Source: Brachionus manjavacas (Eukaryota > Rotifera > Eurotatoria > Ploima > Brachionidae). Taken from it: 64,000 nucleotides of DNA. The stretch lies in assembly GCA_019054805.1 (NCBI GenBank), contig JAHQIY010000013.1, forward strand, positions 2,108,001 to 2,172,000. The letters run 5' to 3'. A program made the position numbers and the translations under genes. Positions 13,990-24,875 of the stretch are shown here, piece after piece. The stretch's first letter is position 1. Every line of letters starts with the position of its first letter. The notes beneath the pieces were generated by a model. It had not been told where the DNA came from and did no database searches. It saw nothing but the letters and a program-made list of their open reading frames with translations.

Positions 13990-14438
13990 CTATTCAATTG
14001 AATTTTCAAAAATAGAGATTATGAGACTTAAAGAACGTTATGTTAATATAGTTGAAAAAAGATTCTTCTATTTATTGAAAAATAATTTATTCAAGACAAT
14101 CACTTATCTTGACCCAAGTTAAAAACACTTTAATTAATAAATTAAAAGGTTCTAAAAATCCTGCTGATTGTAAAATGACAGATTTTGAAACAGAAATTTA
14201 TTTTTATGAAAATCAAGCAAGTGTTCCTAATTCCTTAAGCACCTTAAATGATTTAGGGGATCCTCTTTTATTTTATAAAAATTTTGAATCTAATTTACCC
14301 ATTCTCTCATCTATAGTCAAAGATCGATTCATTAATCGATTAATGGAATCGATAACCAATTTCGAAAAATTAATAATCGAAACTGCAGTTTCTGTCACGA
14401 TGCTTATCGTGACAGGTCTAATAACTTTTGGTAAATAA
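13990..14438 (+). pseudogene. hAT transposase C-terminal fragment, frameshifted
   Basis: Two overlapping frames join a hAT-like C-terminal region. The first, up to 14122, reads VEKRFFYLLKNNLFKTIT then YLDPS, like the 'hxxxLDPRFK' motif of hAT transposases. After a frameshift the frame 14109-14438 gives LNDLGDPLLFYKNFESNLP, the start of the hAT dimerisation region (a D-P-hydrophobic-x-aromatic-x-K-N pattern). The expected C-terminal SERVFS-type motif is not seen. A 10-bp hairpin (CTGTCACGAT/ATCGTGACAG, 14392-14415) lies inside. The fragment is dead; the terminal repeats were not found. Confidence 0.6.
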
Positions 14439-14841
14439 CTTTTCAATATTTTTTTTGGTAAATATTGAAATGGAAAGTCTACAAGGTTTGCTGAAAAGCG
14501 AAAAAACTTCATTAATTGAGGCTCAGGATACTAAAATGTCTGCGTGAAATCAGTCTAACATCAATACAAACCTTAATGGAAGGTATCAAAAGCTGGATGC
14601 ACAAAATTCGAAGAAATGAAAAAATAATAAAAAAAAAGTTAAAGATAAACTCTGTAAAGCTTTAAATTCTCTTTCTAAATCACTTGGCCTAAGTCTTAAT
14701 TTTTAAAAATGAAAGAGATATGACCTTTTGAAAAAATTCCGCAAACGTTGTCTTTACCCGTTAGTATGTTTTTGTTTCTCGCTATAAATGAGAAAAATAA
14801 AATAGATAAGTTTAAATAGATAGAGACCTATATGGCAGTGT

Positions 14842-15576
14842 GACAAAATATAGAAAGACAAAATGTAGAAAACGATTTTTTTATTGCATAATATAGAATT
14901 TACATCAAGGATGATATTGTGAGCGAGATATACAAAATAACAAACATATTGGACTTTAACCCAGGCACGAACACAGCAGAAGCATGTGCAATGAAAAAAT
15001 ATATGATAAAGGACGAAATAAGGTGTGAGAGAGAGGACGAGCAAGTGGGGGTGTTGAAGAAAATATTTGACTCGAAGGATCGTGGATCAATAGCGAAGAA
15101 AAGCTTTGAAATCTTAAAGTTCACTTAAAGAAATCTTAAACTTATATTTATTTTTATTTTTTAATACTATACATAAAATAGCTCTAATTTTTTTTATATT
15201 TCTTTTTATGCAATTTTTCAAACTCTTTTTTTTTTAGACTTGTTTTTCACAATTCTGCGGTATAGCACGCTTTATTTAACAGCGCGCTAGCATTGGTCGA
15301 CTGACGACCTTAAACTTAAAAGAATAAAAAAAAAATAGAATTTACCTGAAAAAAAATATAGAAACAAAAGATACAATGAATAAATAGTCTAATTAATTTT
15401 ATTTCAATTTTTTTCTTTGTCAATTAGTAAATTATTTCCTAAACGTTCTAAAAATGCTTCATAAAACTTAATTCTTCATCATTTTAGTCAAAGTCAAAGT
15501 CTCTAATATACTATTATAATTATATAAATAAAATTTTCTATATTTTTTTACATATTATCCTAGTCTATATTTTGTC
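14842..15576. mobile_element. Candidate inverted-repeat element, about 735 bp
   Basis: GACAAAATATAGA at 14842-14854 is matched by TCTATATTTTGTC at 15564-15576. Seven or eight further positions outside match imperfectly (GGCAGTGT against GGGAGGAA). Inside, 14919-15128 is open on + (MSEIYKITNILDFNPG...), and the opposite strand is open in two frames, none with a recognised family. The repeats are short, so this is tentative. A non-autonomous DNA element is the likeliest reading. Confidence 0.4.
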
Positions 15577-15599
15577 TTCCTCCCACCTATATTCAATTT

Positions 15600-16606
15600 A
15601 AAATAAATAAAAAATATAAATTTAAATAATATAATAATATTATAAAATTTAAATTTAAATCGTCTGCTAACATACAATTGACTTCAATGTATCAATGCCG
15701 AATAAAAATCAATATTATCGAATCTTATTTAAAACTAATGACAAAAACTAATTTTTTTTTTTATTAAAATTTTTCGATTTTATTTTTTAGACCTCATAAT
15801 GTAATTTTCAAAAAAAAATTTATAATGACCAAAACTTATAATTTTATTTGTAACATAAATTTTTTAATTTTTGCAAAAATCTTTTTTTTATGTAAAAACA
15901 ATTTAGTTTGTTGCTGAGAGAACAGAATACCCTATCGTGTACTCCCAAAATCAAAATTGTACTCCATTTTTGTCCAAGGATAAACACTAATAAGAAGAAA
16001 GAATAAGTGGTGTTGATTAAAAATAAAATTTAAATTTAGTCTCAGTTTTTGTTGCTGACTTAAACATTGGAACCATTAATGAACAAAACTTGGTTCATCT
16101 TACAAAATTGAAACGAAAAATAACGAAAAATTACAAATATTTTAAAGATGCTATTTGGAATCAAAATCTTTTTGATTTAAAAAGTTTGTTTTAAATTTTC
16201 TCCGAATAGAAAAGCAAAGCTAGCAAAGTATTTTTAAAATTCCATTTTCCATTTTTCCTTGCCATTTTTTAAATTCTTTTTCAAAATTTACCATGAGTCA
16301 CCAGCTTTAAATTTAAATTTGAAACAAACTAAATATTAAAATTTAATTAAAAAGAATTTTGCGAAATTTATTCAAAAATTTGATTGCTTTTTAATAGAAT
16401 TCGAATTTTATTCATTTTTTGTAAGTGACGTGTAAGTCTATATTAATTGAGATAAGATCAAAAAGGTTAAAAAAATTTATTTAATTTAAATGAAATATCA
16501 GCTAAATCGATTGATTGAATAAAAAAGGAAGTTATTTTAGAAAAAAATTCACAATTTGATGGAATAAAAAAATTTGTATAAAATGCTAGATTTGTATAAA
16601 AAAAGA
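15600..16606. other. Intergenic, no gene seen
   Basis: A+T-rich, with no supported open frame. It lies 3' of the LRR gene on the minus strand and presumably holds its 3' UTR. Confidence 0.5.
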
Positions 16607-17893
16607 CTATTTTTCTTCGATTAAATTATCTTGTAGAGCGAGCTGTACATTTTTCAAATTTGACATGAGCTCATGGTCGAAATTTTCAATCATGTTTTCA
16701 CTTAGATCAAGTTTCTTGAGTCTCGAAAAATCGATTCCTTTTAAAATGTTAAGGCATATTTTATCAATTTTATTCTCGGACAGCTTCAACTCTTCCAAAT
16801 TTGACATCATCCTAAAAGATCCCTGGTCTATACAATTTATTGAATTTGAGCTCAAATTAAAAAATTCCAATTTATCAAGTCCGACAAAAGAATCGGACCC
16901 AACTGCTTGAATTTTATTTCCTTGAAGGCTGAGGTTTTTCAACTGCTTCAAATCTTTGAACACAAATGGTTTTATCATTTTGAGCTTGCAGTTGGACAAA
17001 ATCAAATTTTTCAGATTTGCCAGACCATTGAAGCAATTTCGGTTTATTTTTTTAATTAGGTTTTCATTTAGATCTAAATATTCTAATTTATTCAATTTGT
17101 AAAATGTGTTTGGTTTTATGGTGCGAAGGAGATTGCAGTCCAGCTCGAGTTTTTCCAAGTTGCCAAGTCCATTGAAAAAACTCGGCTCGAGGTCGCAAAT
17201 AGCGTTATCAGAGAGACTTAGCTCAATTAGGCTGTTTAAATTAGAAAATATGTTTGACTTGATAAGCATTAGTCTGAGTTCATTGAGTTTGAGCACTTTT
17301 AGCTTGGACAGACCACCAAAAGCATTCTGTTTGATTGTTTCAATGGGGTTTTTGGATAAATTGAGACTCCTCAAATTTACCAAATGTTTGAATTGATTCG
17401 ATTCTATTGAGTACAAAGTATTATTTTCTAGATTTAATTTTTCCAAATTAACAAGGCCATTGAATGAATTTCGACTAATCCATCTTATCATGCTGTCCGA
17501 TAGATCCAGCACTTTTAGATTGACTAGCTTTTCGAATATGTTTGGTTTGATGACGCTGAAAATGTTTGTCGAAAGGTTTAGCTCAACGAGTCTACTTGAA
17601 TTTTTGAAAACTTCACGGCCTAAAGAAGTCAGACCGCTTTCTGTGATGGTAAACTTTTTCAAATTGGGAAATTGTTGAAAAAATGTGCAATTTAATCTTC
17701 GTATGTCATTTGATGACAAATCAATGCGTTCAATGTTTTTGAGAAATTCCAGATCTAGTTTGCCCACAGCCTTAACATTTAAGTTGTTCAGCAAAAGTTC
17801 TTTTTGATTGTAAAATTGCTTTTTGTCTATGTGAACGATGTAATCAGTGCATTCGTTGATTTTTTTGCGCACAAATTCATTTATTAGCAAATT
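16607..17893 (-). CDS. Leucine-rich-repeat protein, first exon not located
   Basis: A long single exon codes for about 428 residues. About 15 consecutive LRRs of roughly 24 residues run from about residue 50 to 410, e.g. LVNLEKLNLENNTL, LVNLRSLNLSKNPI, KLEYLDLNENLI and RLKKLDLSENMIE, with F/L-rich linkers such as NSFNGL. They form a solenoid used for protein binding. Neither a signal peptide, a cysteine cap, nor a membrane segment is visible in this exon, so location is open; extracellular LRR proteins of this style usually carry them. The reading frame has no in-frame ATG before the repeats and begins just after TTTTAG, consistent with a phase-0 splice acceptor at 17894; the start exon was not found in the next few hundred bases. 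No stops or shifts break the exon. Confidence 0.85.
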   Translation of the reverse strand, partial: NLLINEFVRKKINECTDYIVHIDKKQFYNQKELLLNNLNVKAVGKLDLEFLKNIERIDLSSNDIRRLNCTFFQQFPNLKKFTITESGLTSLGREVFKNSSRLVELNLSTNIFSVIKPNIFEKLVNLKVLDLSDSMIRWISRNSFNGLVNLEKLNLENNTLYSIESNQFKHLVNLRSLNLSKNPIETIKQNAFGGLSKLKVLKLNELRLMLIKSNIFSNLNSLIELSLSDNAICDLEPSFFNGLGNLEKLELDCNLLRTIKPNTFYKLNKLEYLDLNENLIKKINRNCFNGLANLKNLILSNCKLKMIKPFVFKDLKQLKNLSLQGNKIQAVGSDSFVGLDKLEFFNLSSNSINCIDQGSFRMMSNLEELKLSENKIDKICLNILKGIDFSRLKKLDLSENMIENFDHELMSNLKNVQLALQDNLIEEK

Positions 17894-18011
17894 CTAAAAT
17901 TTAATAAATAAGTTTATTAATTAATGACTTTTGATTTAAGAGATAAATTGGTTCTAATAAATAATTAAAATAAATAAAATTTTTTTTGGAAACTACCCTC
18001 CTCCTCATTTA

Positions 18012-18092
18012 CACTAGTGATTTTTGATAAAAATTTTACCAAAATTTTCACGAATGTCCGATTTTTTCTCTTGCTCGAAGCTTGTCCTAGTG
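18012..18092. mobile_element. Tiny inverted-repeat element (81 bp) between TA dinucleotides
   Basis: TA-CACTAGTGA opens at 18012 and TTGTCCTAGTG-TA closes at 18092, so both ends read CACTAG outward-in. The right 31 bp is repeated, inverted, at 20923-20955. Probably a deletion derivative of a TA-targeting DNA transposon; the terminal match is short. Confidence 0.45.
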
Positions 18093-18107
18093 TAAGAAGA
18101 TGATGAT

Positions 18108-18170
18108 TAACTTTATTTAAATAAATATATAAATAAATAATGGCTCGAGCTTTCGCTCCTTTGCCAAGCT
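18108..18170 (-). mobile_element. LINE 3' tail, minus strand
   Basis: On - it reads GGAGCGAAAGCTCGAGCC, a GAGC-GAAA-GCTC hairpin, followed by ATTATTTATTTATATATTTA. This is the hairpin-plus-A/T-repeat layout of the other LINE tails in the window. The body is not recognisable upstream. Confidence 0.55.
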
Positions 18171-19486
18171 TATGAAAACTGTTCCTAAAAAATACTTCAC
18201 TGTTTCATGTTTTTTTTTAAATAAGAAAGAAGAGGAAAAGAAAAAAAATGGAATATTTAAAAAAATTAAAATAAAAAAAAAGAAAGAATTAAACAAATAA
18301 TTTTAATGTTGATTTTTTTAAGGCATTTTTTCCTTTTATTGCTAAATTTTTTGATTACAAAGAATAGAATAGAATTTAAGTTTATGATTTCTACCTCTTT
18401 TAAAAAAGCTTATACTAGTTCCCTAAATCTAATTAATTTATTTCCCTATCGATTTCGAGTGGCATTTTCAAGAAATTGTAACTAAATTTAAATCTCTTGA
18501 GACAAGATTAAAAAAAGTATGTTCAATGATTTTAAAATTTGACTTACAAATGGTACCAAAGTTTATTTTCGGTAACTTTTTGAACATTTTTAAGGCATTG
18601 TGAAATTTCATACAAACCTTCCCAAAATTACAGAAATAAAAATTTTTTCATTAATTTAATTGACGAAATTGAGCTTTTAAAAATTTGATGATGAACAACA
18701 TGAAACAAAATATGTTTCACTAAATTCAACAAAAAAAGATTAATTTTTATTAACAGGAAAATATTAATGATAAAACAAAATATCAATATTTTTGGAATTT
18801 ATTTATTTCTTGTCTCCATGATCTATTGAAATCAGAATTTTGTATTTTGTAAATGTATTTTAATCAAAAATTAAAATTCTATCATCTTTACAATTCTAAA
18901 AATCTTATTTTTCATTTTGCAAGAATTTTTTTTCCTTAAATTTTTTTGGTTTTTGTTCAGTAAATATTAAATTTTTTAATTATTATTCATTTATTAATAA
19001 TCTTTTAATAATCATAATACAAATTTTGAATATATTTTTTAATATTTAGATTTATTTTTTCCATGAAAAATTAATTATGAAAATTTTGAATTTTGATTAT
19101 TGAAAGGTTATTAATAAATGAGTAATAATTAAAAAATTTTAAAAAATTTAATTGAAGGAAAAGATTAAAAATTTTATTGAAATGTCAAAAAAAAATATAA
19201 TTTCTACTTAAAAAAAATACCATTCAAATTTAAGGTAAAAAATGCATTCATGAGATAAAAATCTTGCCATTTCTAATCTAACAAACAATTTGATTAAAAA
19301 CAAACAATTTATTGGGAAACATTTATTTAAAATTTTTTTAAACTGGCATGTTAAATGAAACATTGTTTGTTTCCCCTTTTGAAAATTACAGAAAAGTCTG
19401 TAGTTCAAAAGCCGTATTTTTATTAAGAATTTAAATTTTGTTTAGGAATTTTTGTATGAAAATTCGCAATGCTCATTTTTAGGTAA
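18171..19486. other. Intergenic, no gene seen
   Basis: Extremely A+T-rich. A region around 18950-19150 contains imperfect inverted copies of ATTATTCATTTATTAATAA, but no terminal structure was resolved. No coding exon was seen. Confidence 0.5.
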
Positions 19487-20470
19487 TTGCGAATTTTAAA
19501 TAAATTAAAGAGCAGACATTTTTTAGTCTTGTCTAAAGAGCTTCAAATTAAGCTACAATTTGTCTTCTCCATGTCTAATTCCCGATGCTTGGAAAGAATT
19601 CCAATCCTGAAACAATCTGTCCCCCACTATTTAAACAAGACTACTTGGATAAATAATATTAATTTTAAATTTTTTAAATTTAATGTTAATATGAGGCGTA
19701 AAATTAGATGCGTTTGTTTGGTAGTTGAAAATGTCACTGGGAAATTGATAGGGAAATAAATCGGTTAATCAGAATTGAAGCTAGTGATGTGTTAACAGAT
19801 CTTGATTCTAAATTGAAACTTTTGAGTTTTAAAAAATTTTCTGACAAATCTAAAGTCTCCCTGAACGCTAAATAGATGACAGCTTGAGGAACTCAGAGGA
19901 ACTAACATGTTCAGAAATCTTCAACATCGTTACAGATAGACCTAAAGATTGAGCTGAAGATGAAGACTCTGAGCATGCAAAGCAGGTCGAGCCTGTAATT
20001 ACTCTTGAAAAAGCTAAAACTTCTATTCAGAATTTTTATAAATTTTTTTAAGGAAAAACAGTAATTTGCAGATGTCTCTTTTTTTAATAATTTTAATTCT
20101 ATTGAAAATAAAATAAAAGCTTCAATAAAATACAATTTTTACCTAAAATTTTTATACTGATTTGACTTAATTTTGAAATAAACTTTCTGATTTTGAAGAA
20201 TCACCGGTTTTTAATTCCTGTTTACGGGATAAGTCCGGAAATTTAATCCGGACAAGTATTTTCGGGAACCGATGAGTCCGGATCATCCAGATTAGATTGT
20301 GTATAGAATTTTTATGGAATGAAGCTGCACTAAAAAATGAATGTCCTATGGAAATGAATTTTATTGATGACGATCAGACCACAACTACAAATTTAACCGA
20401 CTATTTATTTGTTTTCTGAAACAAGCTAGGGCTCCTTCAGAATAAATCATAAAATAAAAAATAAAATAAA
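19487..20470 (+). mobile_element. Possible degraded LINE fragment ending in a tail hairpin
   Basis: 19487-19759 is open (IKLQFVFSMSNSRCLERIPI) without a recognised domain. Downstream frames are broken. The 3' side ends with CTGAA...TTCAG, AATAAATC and then repeats of AAATAAAATAAA at 20425-20470, again like a LINE tail. A hairpin GTCCGGA-AATTTAA-TCCGGAC is at 20233-20253. Assignment rests mainly on the tail. Confidence 0.35.
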
Positions 20471-20559
20471 GTAAAATAAGCTAAATATAAAATGAAAAGA
20501 AAGTATAAAAGACATATATTGAAATAGAGTTTTACATGAATTAATAGTGAAAATAATTT

Positions 20560-20820
20560 TAGTATTGAAGCGAAAAGTCAAGTCGAAAGAAATGATGGTG
20601 AAGACAGTGAAGCTTAAGACAAAAGTGATTTGGCTGAGGATATTCCAACAAGAAGTGAAATTATTAATTTAAAAATGCGTTCATACTTTCAATAAAAAGA
20701 CGAAGACTGTAAAAATTTTTAAAACAAATTGGAAGAAATGGAAAGAAATTACGAAGTTAATGCCAAAAAAATGAAGATGACTGATTTTTTTAGAAAATGC
20801 ATTTTTTCGAATTTTTCTTA
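20560..20820 (+). other. Broken frame ending in a PIP-box-like motif, possible transposase C-terminus
   Basis: On + the pieces read DLAEDIPTRSEIINLKMRSY and, after stops, KLEEMERNYEVN and KKMKMTDFFRK. The last resembles a PCNA-interacting box (hydrophobic-xx-FF) but lacks the usual Gln. Such motifs close many pogo/Tigger-type transposases. The frame is interrupted and no catalytic domain is seen. Confidence 0.3.
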
Positions 20821-20922
20821 TTGTAATTTTTATATCTTCTTAATATTCAATTTGCTATTTTTTTGTTAACTCAGACTTTTTCTCAAGTCCCAACGAGGTC
20901 TAGTTAATAGTGAATCATTGTA

Positions 20923-20958
20923 ACACTAGGACAAACTTCGAGCAAGAGAAAAAAATGG
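20923..20958. repeat. Inverted copy of the 18061-18092 repeat
   Basis: ACACTAGGACAAACTTCG followed by AGCAAGAGAAAAA is the reverse complement, with one mismatch, of the right part of the element at 18012-18092. It follows TA. No matching second end was found in the next kilobase, so it looks like a solo end or a truncated copy. Confidence 0.65.
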
Positions 20959-21499
20959 ACTCTTTTATTTGACATATTCTTTAGGTAAATTTAGTGGAAT
21001 TATAAGCAAAATTGGAAGAGCGAAGCAAAAACGGGACAAAAAGGCAAACTACATTATGCACTGCAAGCACTTATGCAATACTAATAATAAAATAAGAGAC
21101 AATTTTTTTAGATGAAATTTTACGCGAACTACCTTAATTTCGGTATCTATTGATTTAATAATATTCATTTTAATTTAAAGAGATTAAGATTTATATATAT
21201 TTCAATTTTGATATATTACAGTATTGATCTGACATGATGTTCGACAATAAATTTACGAAAAAAAAATAAAAAACATTGTTTTTTAACTCAACAAGATAAT
21301 GATTCCAAGCAAACATATCTCATTACTTTATACAATTTTTCTTAAAACAAATTAAATTTTTACTTTTTTGTCTCTTTTGTTACATTTTTCATTTTTTTTT
21401 TAGCGACGGTGAAGTTTGGAGCAAAAAATGAAAGAAAAGTAAAAAATTTTTTAAAATTAAAAAATAATTAATAATTTTGAATTTTTTTATCATAAAAAT

Positions 21500-22294
21500 T
21501 CAAAAAAGCCTAATATTCAGTACTGTTTCTACTAATATTCGATCTATTCTCTAAACATAAACAAACATGTATTAATTTTTAACTCTAAGTAAAGGTGCTT
21601 ATCAATAAATTGAAATTTGAAAGTGAAAATAAAAAAAAGTGAAAAATAAAAATTCTTACAGTATTAAAAGAATTGGTTGATTCTTTTCTATAAATCGTTT
21701 TGTTCAGGCTTTTGATGAATTTTTTATATTTTTTTAATTGATCACAAGTCAAGAATCCCTGAAAAGTGACCAAAATTCCAAACTCATCAGAAGGTGGTTT
21801 TGTTTCCAAAGTTGTTTCTCTGTCGAGCAGAACACAAAAATCTTTGAAAACTAAATTCATCACTGTGCATGATTCATCTTTATTCTTAAAGTTATCTAAA
21901 AGATTTTTGATTTCACTTTCATTTTCCGATAATCTTTTTAAATTTTTTTGTTCAATATCCTTAATGGTTCGAATCATATGAGCACGCTTTTTTTCAATAA
22001 GAGCAATGCTTATTTCATCTAGGTTCTCTTGGGCAATCAATTTCTCAGTTCGAATGTCAATTTGATTGATTACACTCTCGAAATATTCCACGATCCATAG
22101 TTTAGGATTTGGCGAGCAATCCATTTTAAAAAAATTAGTTTCATCAAACAAAGAGTCATCTTTTAAGTTGCTTTCAGACTTAGTTCCTGGTAGAAATTAG
22201 GCTGGTTTTCTCAATTTAATTTAGGGTTCTTACTTTCATCAAATTCGATCGCCCTTCGAATCGAGATTAGACGAATGTTGTAAGTTTCAGCCAT
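21500..22294 (-). CDS. Unrecognised 212-aa protein, three exons
   Basis: Exons 22234-22294, 21660-22186 and 21500-21550 join with consistent phases (1, then 0) across introns of 47 and 109 nt, giving 639 nt and 212 residues. The start ATG at 22292-22294 opens MAETYNIRLISIRRAIEFDE. The middle is rich in Lys/Glu and probably helical (IEKKRAHMIRTIKDIEQKN, LSENESEIKNLLDNFKNKD). A more folded stretch follows (MNLVFKDFCVLLDRETTLE, FGILVTFQGFLTCDQLKKY). No signal peptide, membrane segment or known motif was seen, and I do not recognise the family. The last exon (RIDRILVETVLNIRLF) is the least certain. Phase agreement and coding composition argue for a real gene. Confidence 0.7.
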
Positions 22295-22734
22295 TTTTTT
22301 CACCTCAATTTTTTCTTACAATTTTTGAAATTTTTTTTAATGGTTTTATTAATAAATACTACAAAAGCTTATATTTCAAATTTGGAAAAACATTATTTCA
22401 AAACATGCTTCAACTCTGTTTTGTATTGTAAATTGTCTTGAAAAAAATTTTTTTTAATTGATTGCTAACAATTTTTTTATATTTAAATTTAAAATAAAAT
22501 TCTTTTTTTCACTTTTTCAATTTAGTTCCATATTGATAAGATTTTTTTTATTCTCTGAGTTAAATGTTGTTGAATAAAGACTTTATTGTTTTTTATTATT
22601 CAAGGTTATCTATTTGAGACTTCATTTGTTAAATAATTAAAAAATAAAAATACAACATGTTTTTTTTTTTAATAAAATCCAAATAATTGAATACATAAAA
22701 ATAATAAGTTTTATTTAAATTCAAAAATTTTGTA

Positions 22735-23006
22735 CAGTGCTGCTACGATACCTTGAATTCACCATATTTTACGTAAATTATGGTAAATTCACGAAATTTT
22801 ACCATATTTACCGTAAAATATGGTAATCTAAAAAAGGTCATTTTTCGTAAAATAACGATAATTATTGTAAAATTCAGTAAAAAAAAAAATTTCCAAAATT
22901 TCTCGAAAAAAACCGATTTTCATGAAAAAAATTTTGTTTTTGAACTTTTGAACTATACCATAATTTACGTAAAATATGGTGAATTCAAGGTATCGTAGCA
23001 GCACTG
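22735..23006. mobile_element. Intact MITE with 51-bp perfect terminal inverted repeats and TA duplication
   Basis: TA at 22733-22734 and 23007-23008 bracket 272 bp. The left 51 bp (from CAGTGCTGCTACGATACC to ATTATGGTA) is the exact reverse complement of the right 51 bp. CAGTG ends and the TA target point to the Tc1/mariner superfamily. Inside are further palindromes (ACCATATTTACCGTAAAA, TCGTAAAATAACG) built from GTAAA/TTTAC words. No coding capacity. Perfect repeats suggest a fairly recent copy. Confidence 0.92.
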
Positions 23007-23008
23007 TA

Positions 23009-24803
23009 AAATAAATCAAAATTATCAAACAATTTACACGACTTTTTACAATTTTTAAAATTCATTCTTAAATTTTTATGTTAATCATTTTTTTTAAATA
23101 TCTTAATTTATTTTAGGTTTGTTATAGAGAAATTTTCTATCTTAAATAGCTGGATAGATAAAGTCGCATTTGGTTTCCAAATAAATCTAAACCTGAATTT
23201 TTCAAGTTTAAAAATTAATTTTTTTTTTGGTTTTCATTCCTCCATAAAGAAGGATAGTTCATCAATTAATAAAATATAATTTTATTTTTTTATTAAAGAG
23301 AAGTCATATGATTAACCTAAATTGGAAAAGGTTATGGGCAAAATATCACAAATTTTGTAGATAAATAAATTTGCAATTAACTCATTCAGTAATTACCATA
23401 AAATCAGATCTAAATTCTAAACCGATCAATTTTTCTGTACTATTAATCTTTAGAGACAACTTAATCATTTTAATAAGTGTATTTAAATCTCAAGCGCAAG
23501 ATTTAAACCAAAATTTAGAGTAAAATTTTCGTGAAGTTTAATTAAAAATTTTTAGAGATGAAATAAGATAAGCTATCATAAGCTTTTTTAGAGTTAAACT
23601 TAAGTTTAAATTTAATGTTAATTCGAGGCATGATCTATTAACTATGGATTTATTTTGAGATAGATGAAATATTATAATTATGAATCATTGAATTTTTTTA
23701 AAGATTTTTTTTTAATTCAATTTTTTAATTTTCTGTATTTACTGTATTCTGTACCAAAATAGGATTTGTGCTAATTTTATTAAAATTTCTATAAAAAATG
23801 TCTGTCTTTTATTTTCTAGGCAATAAGCAATAGTTAAAAAAATTAAAATTTATTTATTTTTTGTTATCCTTAATTGCTATCATGTACATATAGACATCTT
23901 TTTGCCTTAAACAAAGATTCAGTCACCTAGGAAACTAATTTTAGGTTAATTGATTCTTCTTTTTACATTTATATTAAATGGAGAGTTGAATATGATTAAT
24001 GGAGAAATTTTAAAAAGCTCAATAAATCGATCAAATGCAAGAATAAGCATTTTTAAATGTTCTAAAATTCGAGTACGATTTTGATAGCCCAGTGTTGTGT
24101 AATTATTTTCTGTTTATTTAAAAGAAGTTTTATTAAAAGAATTTTTTTTCAAAAGGCTCAGTCGAATTCAAAACAGCTCTAAATAAAGCTTTAAGTAAAT
24201 TGTGGATTTAAAATAAACAGATCGAAGACGCTCTGTAAGCCTTAATTAGAACAAAGATTGAAGATGTTTATTTTTAAATAATTTGCTATTTTGATCTGTT
24301 GAACTTATCAGAATCAAATCAGTGTTTCACTTGAATATTTGGATCAGATTTGGCTTTAAAATAAGTTAATCGTGAATTTGTCTGATTACAGCTTAATTAT
24401 TAAGATACTTTAAATGATCGTAAATTGCAAAAGTTATCTATTCCAAATTAAAGAAATAATCAAAAAATCAATCATTCAATAAATAACTCATGAAATGTTT
24501 GTACAGATTCCTAGCTCATTGTTCAAGCTCTAGGCATTTATTAAAAATTGACATTACCAAAAAACAAGAAAAGAAAAACCAAGTCTGGATTCCATCCAAA
24601 GGAGAACTAAAATTTTTTATTTAATCAATATAAATTTTAATTTTCTTTTTTAAAAAATTTAAGCTACTTTTTTCTAGTTTTAAATATTTATTTAAAAGTA
24701 GTTAATCAGTAGATAAAAAAATGAAATTTAAATAAGCATTTTTTTCAAAGTTATTTAATTTGAAAAAAAAAATTTTAATAATTTTCTTTTTTCAAGAAAT
24801 ATA
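23009..24803. other. Intergenic, no gene seen
   Basis: A+T-rich, with no supported exon, hairpin tail or terminal repeat. Confidence 0.5.
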
Positions 24804-24875
24804 GTGGCCCTGATCATAAAATGTAGTCAGGCATATTAATTTCGAGTCTAATTTTCTATCAATCTTTGTTTTAAA
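24804..24875. repeat. GTGGCCC repeat family, partial copy
   Basis: After TA, GTGGCCCTGATCATAAAATG runs through a block (TAATTTCGAGTCTAATTTTC, CAATCTTTGTTTTAAA) that recurs in reverse orientation at 47729-47813. The small element at 42619-42715 shares the same end sequence. The second end of this copy was not found. Confidence 0.65.

Noticed and set aside
16665-17678. Open frames antisense to the LRR exon
   Set aside because: Mirror frames of a repeated coding sequence.
20265-20300. CCGATGAGTCCGGATCATCC, similar to a hammerhead ribozyme core
   Set aside because: The second core element (GAAA after stem II) and a cleavage-site stem are missing, so no hammerhead fold is possible.
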